Numbered from the stretch's first letter, positions 45,925 through 57,611 are shown. The stretch is DNA of 64,000 nucleotides from Sclerotinia nivalis (GCA_029531795.1 JAPEIS010000001.1:5022001-5086000), one strand, 5' to 3'. Translations and numbers: made by a program. The notes: generated by a model from the letters alone, not told the origin.

Positions 45925-47983
45925 TTATGTATATTCCCCCTCAAACGAGAATCTGACGAATTTATCTGAATACGCCGCCCAGATACTTTTAGGTCCATTC
46001 CACGTATCCTGGACAAACTTGACACAACTCAGATCGTGAGCGTCGGAAATATTAACATCACCTAGCACTTGTCCTCCGTGTAGAGAAAAGAGCTTCATTC
46101 CTGATTCATTGTCTGCTGCGGCGACAATGATGCCAAGTTCGAGGTCTACGTCTAGTCCGATGTCGATACGGCCGTTGTTGCGGTATTCTGGGTAGGTTAG
46201 ATAGGCTGTCGTGGGAGGGGTGGTATTTGTAGTGTTGATTCTTGGTGTAAGTTGAGTGTTTGGTTTGGTGAATCGTCTGTCGTATTGATGGAGATCGGAT
46301 GCGCAGCCTGCGACGAGCACGCGATGATTATCCAGTGACTTGATGTGCGTGATACAACTTGTGTGTTGGATTTTCTCTGCCGGGGGCCCGAATTGGGGGA
46401 TTCGGAGATCTAGAATGCTGAGGATGCCTCGCCGTTCACCCGCTAGGAGGATATCCTTGTGGTTTGGACAGTATTGCAATGCAAATACATCTCTGGGGTG
46501 ACTGTGGTGGGATTTTCCTGTAGGGGTGCTTCGAATCCAGGACATGTCGAGATTTTTGTCGATTCGAAGAATGCCTTTGCTCGCACCGCTAATTTTGTAT
46601 GAGGGTTAGACATTGGATAGACACCAGAGTGTATGGTTTTCTATGGCTTGTTGTCTGAAGCATGCGTATGATTGGAATGAGAAAGGCAAAAGGTAACTTA
46701 CATGGCAAATGCATCTTGTGAACCTGGTGGTGCTGAGGTGGAAGAGAGGATATCGACGTTACCTCGCGTGGTCCCTGGACCGATATGTATGTCGGCCCTT
46801 GCAGGGAGATCATCTTAAACCATGTTAGCTGTATACGCATGCAATCTAGCATTAACAGAAGTCTGATAGAGTAGAGGACATCGTATCATGTATAACATTG
46901 TCGTCGGATTTATTTTCGCACAAACAAGTTCTGAATGGCTCACATAGATCGTCAGAGGTCAAGGGACAAGGACTTATTATGATCCCCCTATCTGTAGGTA
47001 CGTTCAACCATGTCGTTGCAATGTATCCAATCGCGTTGTTGGCACTGACTGGACGCCGGTTAGCACGGGCTCGATGAGGGTACAGAGAGAGTTTGAATAT
47101 AAGCTGCAAAAATCAAGAAGTCTTGGCGGTTTAATAAATATACTTACTAGAAGTGACTCGTGGCCTAGTAGCATACGGGCCGGGGGGAGGGAAAAGTGAA
47201 CGAAATTTCCTAACTCTGATGTTACTTTCGAATACATTTGTCACTCGTCCTTCCCTTGTCTTTATTCTGCAGTCGAATGATAGGTGCCTGATATAATTAT
47301 TGATAACTTAGCAATGGTCAGTAGTAGATCATGAAGGAAGTAGAATAGCTCTATGCGATGGACGAAATCAATGACACTTCAAGATAATATCCTAAGTATC
47401 CACGGTCATCTAGGTAAACCTAAAGAATCAAATGATTGCCAAATCTGAATTGGAACTTTGAAAAAGCATTCAAGCCTGAAGGATCATTTGATTTTCAAAT
47501 TCGAATTTGGGCATTGAAGAGTGCTTTGACGTACCTATAGAAAAGTTAAGGAAAGGGCCGGAGCCTTGGGGTACCACGGCAAAAAGTTGTGCACCATTTA
47601 GATTTCTCCAGTAACCGGTGTCACCTGTTTTGATGAGAGTTTGAGCATAAGAGGAGGCAGCAACAGTGTCCAAGCAAGGCTGTCCGAATTCTCTCGATAG
47701 AAAACCACCAGCAATAGGGGCTTCAAGAATCCTTGCTCTCTTGATACGGCCAACATTCCGTTGAACTTTCAAGGATTGGGCTTTGGTATTCTCGTCGTCA
47801 ATCTTGCGTCTCTTCACATCTTGAGAGGAGTATGCGGAGCTTGATGGTGCATTGGCTTGTACTTTAAAATACTTTTTCTTCTCGCTATCTAAAGTATTTA
47901 CAGTAAGTTGAGTGTCGATCAATATCAGGATGTTTGATGCGGTTACCATAATAGTATCCAGGAAGCTCTGGTGCTTGTGACAT
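45925..47983 (-). CDS. WD40-repeat protein, DCAF4-like
   Basis: Predicted beta-propeller protein of 476 residues, likely a substrate adaptor for the DDB1-Cul4 ligase by family resemblance. Minus-strand exons: 47947-47983, 47535-47888, 47148-47306, 46944-47048, 46702-46813, 45925-46588; phases agree and the total is divisible by three. The start MSQAPELPGYYYDSEKKKYFKVQ is typical of DCAF4-type proteins and straddles the first intron. Then come AYSSQDVKRRKIDDE, RVTNVFESNIRV, the NNAIGYIATT propeller blade, DAFAIGASKGILRI, RDVFALQYCPNHKDILLAGERRGILSILDLR (a WD blade), THIKSLDNHRVLVAGCASDLHQYDRR, and ISDAHDLSCVKFVQ. Exon 4 was started at 47048 because GCTAAC..CAG lies just upstream. The intron 47307-47534 (228 nt) has an internal 56-bp diverged duplication. 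Exons 3 and 4 are the least certain. Confidence 0.72.
47419..47529 (-). repeat. Diverged tandem duplication (period 56 bp) within a DCAF4-like intron
   Basis: Forward copies begin CCTAAAGAATCAAATGATT at 47419 and CCTGAAGGATCATTTGATT at 47475. They align without gaps over about 55 bp at roughly 70% identity by eye. On the gene strand each copy ends in a splice-acceptor-like TTCTTTAG or CCTTCAG. Confidence 0.7.
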
Positions 47984-48456
47984 ATTGGAGCTAATTTTTT
48001 TGTTGCAATCGTTACATGTGATTTACACAAGCCTCGAGGTATGTTAGAGGTACATCTGGGAAATCTGTTGCAGCAAAAGAGTACTAACTTCTACGATGTC
48101 CTCCTTACGGTAGCTGTGATTACTAATCATGAGTCATGTGATGATGACATTACACAGGGCAGGTGACAAAGTGCGAGGTGTGCAAACTTCAAACTTCACA
48201 ACTTGAAATAGCGTTATTGTTTTGATTCTTGGGATTGAGATAATATGAAAGTTATAAGGATGCTAGTGGGTTCTGATAGAACACACAAATAATCAAGATG
48301 AGTCACATGAGTGTCTGCCATTCATCGGCCCTTCCTTTCTAGTTCCACATTTAAGCTGCAAGCCCATTACCAGTGCTGCCCCTCTAAAACTTCTTTCCTC
48401 AGTATCATCCACCCTCTCAAAACAACTTTCGAAAAAGAAACATCAACTACTTCAAA
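47984..48456. other. Divergent intergenic region DCAF4-ABM protein
   Basis: About 470 bp shared promoter region between divergent genes. The last 80 bp before the plus-strand ATG are C/A/T-rich leader sequence (CATCCACCCTCTC). No other feature. Confidence 0.5.
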
Positions 48457-48854
48457 ATGGTTTACACCTTAACTGTTCACCTCTATGCAAACGAGGATCC
48501 AGAATCCATACCCCGCATCAAGGCCAAGCTCATTGAAGCATCCCGAATTTACAAGCAGGACAAGGAAACTGTCGATTGGATTGTTATGCAAGATGTACAT
48601 GATCCTAGAGCATTCACCATCGTAGAGAGATTCGAGCAAGAAAGCGTATGTGCATTTCATTTCCTATATGCCATATCCCCTATCAAAATGATACTAATCG
48701 AAGCTTTTCACCAATGCAGAGCCAAAAATATCACCTCGAGAACCCATACTGGAAGACCTTCGACCCATACGTCGTTCCACTCCTTGGCAAACCAATGGAT
48801 CTTCGAAGACATGAGGAGTTAGATATCAGCAAGGAGGTTGAGGTTCCAGCTTAA
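48457..48854 (+). CDS. Small ABM-type (dimeric alpha-beta barrel) protein
   Basis: A 107-residue protein from exons 48457-48645 and 48720-48854, joined in phase 0 over an intron GTATGT..TGCAG. The start MVYTLTVHLYANEDPESIPRI is followed by the antibiotic-biosynthesis-monooxygenase pattern: a first beta strand, helix IPRIKAKLIEASRIYKQDKETVDW, second strand WIVMQDVHDPRAFTIVERFEQES, then helix HLENPYWKTFDPYVVPLLGKPMDL. Length equals a single ABM ferredoxin-like domain, which usually forms dimers. Members act as quinol monooxygenases, haem-degrading enzymes or unknown small-molecule binders. I see nothing that fixes the substrate. The leader CCTCTCAAAACAACTTTCGAAAAAG is a typical strong fungal 5' UTR. 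Confidence 0.8.
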
Positions 48855-49639
48855 AGGACATAATTCCATATACGAGAACAACGACAGTTGGGCACGCCAT
48901 TTGGTTTTGTATTCTAGAGAAACTCACCAGATACGAGGACTTACTGCTATGAGATGTAAACGCAATGGCATTAGGATGGCGAGATTCTGCAACCATCAGC
49001 CTCGAACTAATAGGATCCAATTGGTGAAGCAATGCTGTGATGTTTTTGTGAGGTGACGATGTTTCGATTCTCGATGCTATATCTACATATGGCCTCTACA
49101 TCTTCAAGTCAAAAGATTCTTTTTGTGATTGCAGGCACCTCCGCCGAAGGGGAAAAGCTGTGATTGTTTTACTCTGTTCATCTCTGGCAACGAGTTTGTG
49201 TTCCGTGGAAATACCGAAAAGCCAAGCCCAAGAAGCTTAAAGTTCATGAGGCATGAGTACGTGACGACTTATAGATTATTGCATGAACTACAGAGTGGAA
49301 TTGATGCAAACATAGAATGTCATAAGAATGTTATTAGATTGACAGATTTGATATAAGATATCATGGAGTAACGAAATTGACCAAGTCTCAGCCTTGCATG
49401 TGTTACCGGCATCGGAACATCATTTATCCGTTTCACTTCCCTCGATAACGATAAGGTACTCATACATCGCTTGTAGTCACTATTATTAGCCTTGTCATAC
49501 TATGTAAACATTCTACAAACCCTCTCTGAACTCGACATCAACTCTGAATCTCCATTTCTTTCGCGTATTTCCGTTGCTTGTACTTATTATGGGACTTCGA
49601 TTTCCTCGTTTGCACTGCGTCTTGATCCTTACTTCACCC
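48855..49639. other. Intergenic region ABM-WD40
   Basis: About 780 bp between same-strand genes. Short open frames here (under 90 codons) show no family resemblance. 3' UTR and promoter sequence only. Confidence 0.5.
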
Positions 49640-52600
49640 ATGGCCCCGGCTCCCATGACGCGACACCCGTGAGTTACTATTTCCCTTTCAACTTCAGACA
49701 CGCGACTTATAAAATATTAGTGACTACCAATCCGAAGCTGTCATTGACTTGACACAAGACGACGAAGAGATTGACAGTGGACCTTTCCTGCCGCCGTCGA
49801 ATCATGGCTTGACAATCCCTGGGACATTTCCAGCACCTTTCACAAGGAATTCTCAAACATATATAAATTCATATCATGACAATCACTTTGCGCCAGTCAT
49901 ACCAGCAAATTCACAATCAAAACGAGCTGTAATGCCTACCCAAAATGGATTCGATTACGCGCCAATCTTACCAGGTGCTACTGTCGCGACTAGAGAAGTG
50001 ACACTGTCCTCTAATACATCTGCGGCGAAAAGACGAGATCGGGAAGGGAACAAAGATGCCAGTCCACGGCCTCACTGGAGGTCACACTCTGCTATCGAAA
50101 ATGCTTCGAAGAGAAGACGAACGTCGAGGGGCATGAGGGATGACAGCTCTTCTCAGGAGCTGCAGTCCACAATCAAAAATGAAACCCCAAAGCGGCGGAC
50201 AATGAGGAGAATGGATGGACAGCACCCCGCCCAGTACCCGAATGGACAAGCTCAAGGAAATGGAGGGTCTATAAACGAGCGCTCTTATTTAGAGCTGCGC
50301 CCCACGATCGAAAATGCCCCCAAAACAAGACGATCGACGAGAGGATTGACGGAGCAGGACTCCTCCCAGCACCCCAACGACCATGCCCAAGACAATGAAG
50401 AATTCACAGCTCCTCAAGGAGGCTCGGTTTCAGTTATTATACCTTCCAAACGAGCCAGCTCGAGCTTTAGCGAGGTATCATATTCTCCAGTCATCCAATC
50501 TGCCCCTCCGCTATCTTCTCGGGCCAAGGCTAGATTTTCCGACACCATCTATGATCAAGTGTTTGTTCATATGAATGCTGCGATGGTTCGTCATAAACAA
50601 ACAATAAACCCAAAGAAGCTCCAAGAGATTGGCAACTCGGTTGCTGGCGTACTTGTGGATAGCCCTATGTTCGAAAACCTCAATCGTTATGTAGTGTCGC
50701 GCGAGGACGAGATCACGATATCAGAGAAAGTTAGGCACTACGTAGACGAGTTTGTTGCATATAGCCTAGCTCCAGCTACACCTTTTGGCACCGACGTTGC
50801 TGGCGCTGCTGACCCTCGCAAGAATAAACTAAAAGCAAAGAAAACAAGCAGTATTCCTCCAAGAAGAGGCACGCGATCTCAAACTCAACATCTTCAAGCA
50901 GGGGTTTTGAGTGCTTCCTCGACAGATACTCAGTCCCTAAAGAATGACGCTCCGCCTATGGAGGAAGGTGGTGAATTCGTTGACTTACAGCATATTAGCG
51001 GCGATGCCATGCATGTTGATACAGACCTGGATCTAATTGACATGACATCTTCTCGTGGTACGACTGTTCTCGGTCAAACCATTCATGGACAATCGCGACC
51101 ATACATCGACGCTAGAAGTCGAGAGAGAATTCGCCGTGGTCTCTTGCGTGTCTCTGATCGAGAACGGGATATGCTTCTCGGGCATGTCTATCACATTGAT
51201 TTTTGTGAGGAAGAGCTATCGATTGTCCGCCATGTCCTGCAATCACAAACGCAGATAAAACGAGATCCAACTATCGGACTGCTCATGCAAAAGCAAAAGC
51301 TAGAAGTGCCTGAACTGGTCTCGTTGGTGATGTCACATCAAGAGACGCACTGTGAAGATCTTAGTGAGGACCTTATTCATAGTCGTGGGCCAGAATCATT
51401 AACTGCTTTCCTCAAAGATGCTGCTGCTGGTGAAACATCGGTGAGTGCTAGAACACTTATGGTAGGTCCAAAACGCGCTTCGAGACAGTTTTCTGCACTC
51501 TTAAGACAACGTGAAATGCATGGTATGGCCCCGGTTCGATCATGTGGTGGTCAGAGATCATACACGCGAGAGATTAACTCTGCGCTCGAGGACTCATTAC
51601 AACGAAAAGTTGAATGGACGGATTGTTGCGGTGACATATGGGCCATCAGTTGGACAAATAGTGATGCTTTTATATGTGGTGCCACTGCACACTCTGATAG
51701 CCATAACATGCAATACAACAAGCCGGGTAATCTCGTCGTTGGTTCTGTGTCCAAGGAGTCTTTGGATGCAATACCAGATCACCGGATTGTACGCCCAATT
51801 GTGAATGCGAGCGAGAATGCTGAGAACGCTCTTGACTCTATGAGGCAGACCCAAGATCCTTGGCTTTATACATCCATCTCATCAATATCTCATAGTCAAA
51901 AAAGCGGCCTCACTTTCACCGCAAGCTTTGATAGGACTGTGAAGGTGTGGAGGGTGTCGCCATCCGATACTGGATCATCAATGGATATTCTTGGGACCTG
52001 GCAACATGAAGGAAAAGTTAACTTCGTGACAACCTCGGAGCATCATGATCTTGTGGCTACAGCGTCTGATGTTTATAATAACGCCGTCCGTGTCTATCGC
52101 CTTGATGAAAGCAATGTAAATGGATCAGCATTCGATACCTACAATGGCGAAAAAGCCGCCGAGCAAGCACAGGAATTACGCAGCAGAGATTTATGGGCAT
52201 ACTATCCTGCCACCATCCAGTGGGGAAAAGCAGAAAGTGTATCACATCTACTACTCGTTGGCTACTCGCCACGTTCAGTCAGCAATGATGAGGTTGACAT
52301 CCCCGAAGACAAGAGAAATAGTGGAGAGTTGTGCTTGTGGAATGCCCTTGATGGGTCAAGGGTTCCTATTGCTTCTGCGCGTACCCAGAATGTGTTTGAG
52401 GTTGTTTGGCATCCAAATAAACCAACTTTCATTGCTGCTACATCTCCTTGCGGTGTTTTCAAAAGCGAAACAAAAACACAAATTAGGTTATTTGCAGCAA
52501 GGACCGACAATGATAATTATACCGCTTTCTATCCAATAAGAGTTCTTGATTGTCCGGCAATGGATATTAACGAATTAACGATTATGTAAGTAATCATCTC

Positions 52601-53685
52601 AAACTCTTGTTTCACCTGCTGATGTAGTTCCAGGCCCAACAGCCTTCTTCAGTGCTATGTAACCGCTAGCTGCACCGATGGAAATACTTATGTTTGGGAT
52701 ACTGGAGCCATCGGTGATGAAGCAATTCATGTTCTTCCTCATGGAGGTGAGAGTCGCTACACATTTCCACAGTTAATCATGCTAATGAAACAAAGAATCA
52801 CTCGACAATCCTTATCATGACCTTCCTCGTGAACTTGCAGATACCGGTGTTAAATTTGCTGCTTGGGGAAAAACATCTGACCGATTTTATACAGGTGCTT
52901 CTGATGGCAAAGTCAAAGCATGGGATATACAGAGACCGCGCGGAAAAGCACTCGTTCGTGAGATGCTCGCGGCTTCTGGTGGAATAGGGGCTGGAGCTTT
53001 CTCCTCAGACTTTTCTAAGCTTATTATTGGTGATGCAACGGGAAAGGTTCATCTATTAACACGAAGTGAGGATGATCCCGAACTGGAGGATTCAGGCTTG
53101 GAAGAGTCAGAGAATTCATCAGGAGTCCAACCTAGAAAACAAAATCGTGGTGGTCCACATCTCAGAGGACCTCGGCTGATCAAGCACCATCCGGAGCCTG
53201 CCCCTCCGGACGACCGCAATATACAAGATTCCGACACAGGCGTTGAGATCTCTAACCATTTTGTTCTAAAAAACTATATAACTATAAATCCAGATCCGGC
53301 TATTGGTGCAGTCCAGGGTCCAAACTATCATGAGTTTGGTCTGTATCGTTTTGACGCCCATATAGATCAAGATGGTACCAAAGCCTTGATACCTTATTTT
53401 CAGGCTCGACAGCAGCATGAAATACATATAAACATGACACCTGATCCCCTTCCAATTCTACCGCCACTTACGCAAAGTTCAGATCTGGTCGCTCATATGC
53501 GTAACCTGTCTCTGACTTTTGAATTTAATGAGCTGGAGCCCGAAACCCGAAGGCAATTATTGATGGATGGAGCACAGCTTGAAGCGGACGATGACTTCGA
53601 GTATGAGATGAGTCCGAGGATAGATATATTTAAAAACAAGCGCCATAAAAAGGGCCCATCAGATGGAGAGAAGATACCTACTTAA
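49640..53685 (+). CDS. Large WD40-repeat protein, possible Raf1/DIM-9-like Cul4 adaptor
   Basis: Predicted 1300-residue nuclear protein. Exons 49640-49668, 49721-52585, 52628-52746 and 52796-53685 join in frame. The 29-nt first exon (MAPAPMTRHP) gives DYQSEAVIDLTQDDEEIDSG at the join. Residues 1 to about 480 are disordered, with basic patches and three imperfect copies of an IENA-type segment (about 50085-50400). A conserved region starts near 470 (RRGLLRVSDRERDMLLGHVYHIDFCEEE). The propeller spans about 650-1180, with blades WTDCCGDIWAISWTNSDAFICGATAHSD, FTASFDRTVKVWRV, NFVTTSEHHDLVATASD, LCLWNALDG, QNVFEVVWHPNKPTFIAAT, YVTASCTDGNTYVWD, FYTGASDGKVKAWD and SSDFSKLIIGDATGKVHLL. The phrase GATAHSDSHNMQYN resembles what I recall of Neurospora DIM-9 and fission-yeast Raf1, which link Cul4 to H3K9 methylation; this is tentative. 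The C-terminus is charged. Confidence 0.75.
50085..50400 (+). repeat. Three imperfect coding repeats in the WD40 protein N-terminus
   Basis: Segments HSAIENASKRRRTSRGM, QSTIKNETPKRRTMRRM and RPTIENAPKTRRSTRGL recur with intervening Gln/Pro/Asn-rich spacers (QHPAQYPNGQAQGN, DSSQHPNDHAQDN). The repeat is visible at DNA level as ATCGAAAATGC-type words. Confidence 0.7.
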
Positions 53686-55997
53686 TATTACACAGTGGTA
53701 GTGGCGTCTCTGAATCTGTGGATAATTTTTTAGGAGCGGGGCCATTGCTAGGTGAGCATGTGTACAATACATTAAGGAAGCCCGTGGTGAGGATACTCGA
53801 TAGGTGTATGTGATATGATACAGTGAGATATCGCTATGTAGATCATGGGAAATATGTAAAATGATAATGAGGCGGTTAGCTGCTATGAATGCAGCATGGT
53901 GGGCACTTCAAAATAGTACAAAAACGTTTATTCCACCTTCGCCATCTCATACATTACTAAGTGGTCTCTTCTCGCACCTTTCTTATTCCAGCTAGCCAAT
54001 ATTCGCTACATAAGTGGCTGCATGCTGGAAACTCTTCGCAGCTATCCGATGATTCTGTGAGTTATGCCCGTATGACTCATGGGAAAGCTACATCGTTAGC
54101 GGATGCTATACCCGAAGAGTGTGAGTCTAGGGGGTTCCTCAAAGGATGGAAAATGAATAAATGTGTATTCATGTTAAGTTTATATCGATATCTCGCATTG
54201 GGCTCCATATAGCTCAGAGGTTTCAAACGAACTGTTCCCAAAAGAGAACTCGTGCGTCGTGACGAACGGGTTTATATCCAATGATCATTACGCTCTGCAG
54301 CTCTTTACTGCAAAAATATACAGATGTTCTTTGATTGGTGTATACTGTATATGCGGAGCTGATGTACTGAGAATAGTATCTTACCTTGGTAGAAGTGCAA
54401 GCAATCAAGCGATCTTTGCGCAACATTTCGGAAAGTTCTGGAAGGAGCTCAGGCGGTGAAATTAACGGAAGTTCTGTTTCGTTTGATACCCTAGATTTGT
54501 GGGTGATCGCTCGGTGAGCATGGGAGAATTTAGTATACAGAAGTCGCATTGCAAGGGATAACTCAAAAGGTGCATCACATGAGCAGAAAGCTTCTGGGAT
54601 ATGGTCTATGGGCGGCTATCTCTGCAAGAAGATGTAGATGATGTAGGGGAACGCATGGTATGAGCAGAGAGTTCGGTTTTTCGGATAGACTATGTTTATC
54701 GGTGGCTAGTTTTGGCGAGGAAGCTTAACTAAAAGTTTAGTTGATGTGCATTGCATGAAGAGAAAGTGTTTACTAGGCTTCGTGGGCGGCTATTTCCGTG
54801 GGGGAATGAATAGGGGTGTTTGTTCTGTGTGTGATAGAAGCACGCCCTAGCAGGTTTGTCGGCGGCACTATTTCGGCGAAGATGTAACTGCAAGTTCTGT
54901 AGATAGACTGGGTTTGGGATTGGATATTTCGATAAGAATGCAGTGCATCTATGGCGTGGGGCGTGAGCGAAGTAGGTCGCCAGGTTACATTCTTCACATG
55001 CAAATGACGGTTCATCCATGCTGTTTGCTCGCAAAGTCTGAAGCTTCGTGTGTGCATGGTATTTGGAATCGTCGATGAGTTCCTAAGTATCTAATATTGG
55101 ATAGAACCTTCAGTTTAGATTGAATCTGGGAAAGAGTGTCTACTAAGGCTAATCCAACAATGACGTATTTAATTGAAAAGCTTGTCTACCCCAGTGCAAA
55201 CGGACCGGGGCGAACGGATGAGTTCTAGTGAGGTGACATTCGCGGGGTATAACGGTGAACTCTTTGGGATTAGCCAATGGGAGTTGGTTTCATCTCCTGC
55301 CGGTGCACATGTCACTTGCATGATCTTCGCCCTAATTTGTGAAGTAGTTTACTCTTTAAACGCGCGGCAACATTACGTGTGTGCATTGCTTCTATCAGCG
55401 TTACATTACATTTATTGTTTTCTATTTCATGGATGTACATAGAAGTGTATAATGAGAGTATCACATGTTAATTAATCCTTGGCTTAATAAAAGGTTAGTA
55501 TAGGATAACTTTAAGTACCTAGTTACTTCTATTTCATTTAGATTAATCATGCCCTTTTACTATTTACTACCACAATTTTCGGTAGATGTTCCCTCTTATG
55601 ACGAACCTCGTGCATATACATAGCATGGATACTTAATCTACCCCCCGCATTCTTTCACTCTGCTTCGTGAAGGATGTTCAATGAACTCTATCTGCATATT
55701 TAGTGCTTCATTAGACCGAAGTGAAGTACCCCGCTCCATGCATTGTCCAAGCCCTTACTTCCTGCCCTGGAAGTTCTTATTTTCTGCCCCTCTTCATTTC
55801 TGAGTGAGAAATATCGTCAGGTATTTTGAGATACTTGGTTTCTCACCATCTCAAATCGAAGAATAGTGTTCCCCCAAAATTATTTAAACAGAGCAGCTCC
55901 TCTCACAAATTGTACTTCTAAAGCTCAGGTAGAAACTACCGCAGTCCATATTTTGCTAGCTGATTATAGTTGTATGCGATCATGCTAATCAGACACG
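53686..55997. other. 2.3-kb gene-poor region with degenerate ~86-bp repeats
   Basis: Open frames are all short (under 110 codons) and unconvincing. Between about 54569 and 54900 related segments recur every 85-90 bp (shared words ATGAGCAGA, GGGCGGCTAT, GAAGATGTA). The final 400 bp probably contain the promoter and leader of the next gene. Confidence 0.5.
54569..54900. repeat. Decayed tandem repeat, period about 86 bp
   Basis: Related blocks start near 54569, 54659, 54745 and 54830. Examples: ATGAGCAGAAAG / ATGAGCAGAGAG / ATGAAGAGAAAG, and GGGCGGCTATCTC / CGGTGGCTAGTTT / GGGCGGCTATTTC / CGGCGGCACTATTTC. Identity is partial, so this is a by-eye alignment that needs a dot plot. Confidence 0.45.
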
Positions 55998-57298
55998 ATG
56001 AAATTTTCTAAGGCTCGTGCCTCCAAGAAACGAAAGGGGCACCCGTCATCTTCAACAACCTCCCAGCCATCAAATAATGAAGAACTTTCACCAGTATTGA
56101 AGGAAAATGTCCCCAAGAAGAAAGGCAGGCCAAGCAAGAATGCTGCTGCGATTGCTGCAAAAGGAAAAGGAGTAGATGATGGAGGAGAATCGGCTAATGC
56201 CCAACCCACCATGCTAACTAGAAGCTGGACGCGTAGCGGAAAAGTAGCGAGAGCCATGGAACCCCACAGAGAAGAAGCAGGCTCAGAAGAGCATATAGGT
56301 ACAGAAGGAGAACCAGTCGCAGATGAGGAGTCCGGCCCTGGAGAAGAACGACCTTCGAAACGCCAGAAGCAAAATGTGACTGCACAAGATAATGGCGAAT
56401 CGTCATCCAGTTCTCGCGCATTAGAGTTGCCTGTTCAAACCCTTACTACACCAAAGATAGAGAAAACCAAAAGTCCTATTTCGCCGCCAAAGACTGCCAC
56501 GCCCAAGGTAAAGAAAGTCAAAACTCCCAAGCAACCAAAGACAATCAAGCCCAAAAAACCCAAGAAAATCAAGCCTCCCAAGGGCGTCAGAATCAGAACT
56601 ACATACATCTCGAATCCAGCAGCAGTCTTCATCCGCCCCATAGAAATTACGCACGAGGACATGAAAGACTTTACGCGTAATGGGAAGGCAAGTTGATGTA
56701 TCAAGGAGAAGCCAACAAAAAAGACGACCTGCTAAACTGGTCTCTTTATCCTCGAACACTCGCTGCAAGAATAGGCTGCCCCGAAAGAGAACATACAGAT
56801 CCGCCCAAAGAAACGCTCAAGAAATGGCGTGCGTATTGTGCGTTTCCGGGTCTGGACCGCGCCGGTACTCGAGAGGAAATGTGGGAGAGACTGAGGGAGC
56901 ATTTTCGCTTATCTGGTCTCAAGTATGTTGCAGGTACTCCGGAGTATGAGGCAATAATTGAATCGGAACGTGTGAGGGGAATAATTGATAGAGAGGAAGG
57001 AAATAGTTATGATGTTTCCTGGAGTGTGCGCAATGAGGCTGAAAGAACTAGATTATGGGGTCTGCTATCTCCAGAACAGCAATTCGAAAGGAATATCTCG
57101 CTGTTTATCACTGAGAATATATCCACATCCAATGAGCAGGATGTATGGGTCTTTAAATCGCGTGGATGTGCATTGTGTGATGTATGTTTTTGAGTATTGG
57201 TACTAGTAGTTCTGTTTTGATGGGTATTGTTTGGTTATTTTCATTAACTAATATGCAAGATTGTCTCGCAGATCATACGTATGCTGCTGGATGTTTAA
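55998..57298 (+). CDS. Basic Lys/Pro-rich protein with SAP-like segment, unknown function
   Basis: Predicted nuclear protein of about 374 residues. I model exons 55998-56676, 56775-57181 and 57260-57298. The N-terminal 215 residues are low-complexity and basic, with KKRKGHP, KKKGRPSKN (AT-hook-like core) and a KKVKTPKQPKTIKPKKPKKIKPPKG stretch. The second part holds LKKWRAYCAF..GTREEMWERLREHF, reminiscent of a SAP-type helix pair, then helical acidic/basic segments. The first and second blocks are in different frames and overlap by only a few codons near 56680-56698. An intron 56677-56774 (GTAATG..AATAG, branch-like GCTAAAC) reconciles them; a real frameshift is the alternative. The last intron has GTATGT, TTAACTAAT and GCAAG. 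Without it the protein ends at 57193. I do not recognise the family. Confidence 0.55.
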
Positions 57299-57611
57299 CG
57301 GAGAGTTTAAGAATTAATCAATGGGTAGCTCATAGTGTTTTCAGTTAGTCAGGACTGCAATTTGATAATAAGGTAGACTTAATTATTCCATCCAGTTTAG
57401 ATTTTTCATTCAAACAAATGATCAAATCCATTTTGAAAAATTAATACTATCTATAAACTTTTAAGCTTATGAACAGTGAAAATTTTCATATCTACTCCGA
57501 AGTCTGCTAGTCCAGACTAATGAAAATGGTGCCACTCGCACCGCGATGCAATGTTAATTTTTATATATATACCCCGCACATCAAACGATCCCATTCCCTA
57601 TGCCATGAAAA
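57299..57611. other. Convergent intergenic region
   Basis: About 310 bp between the basic protein gene and the MFS gene 3' ends. AT-rich; nothing else seen. Confidence 0.5.

Noticed and set aside
54200..54300. Perfect tRNA A-box-like word (TAGCTCAGAGG at 54210-54220) after GGGCTCCATA
   Set aside because: No matching acceptor 3' strand and only a poor B-box downstream; cloverleaf cannot be formed by eye.
56680..56700. Programmed -1 ribosomal frameshift site
   Set aside because: No X-XXY-YYZ heptamer is in register with the incoming frame; an intron or indel is simpler.
56680..56949. Third-frame Arg/Ser-rich open frame across the frame junction
   Set aside because: Composition (many Arg, Ser, Asn, Cys) looks like an out-of-frame shadow; the 56693-57193 frame has far better protein character.
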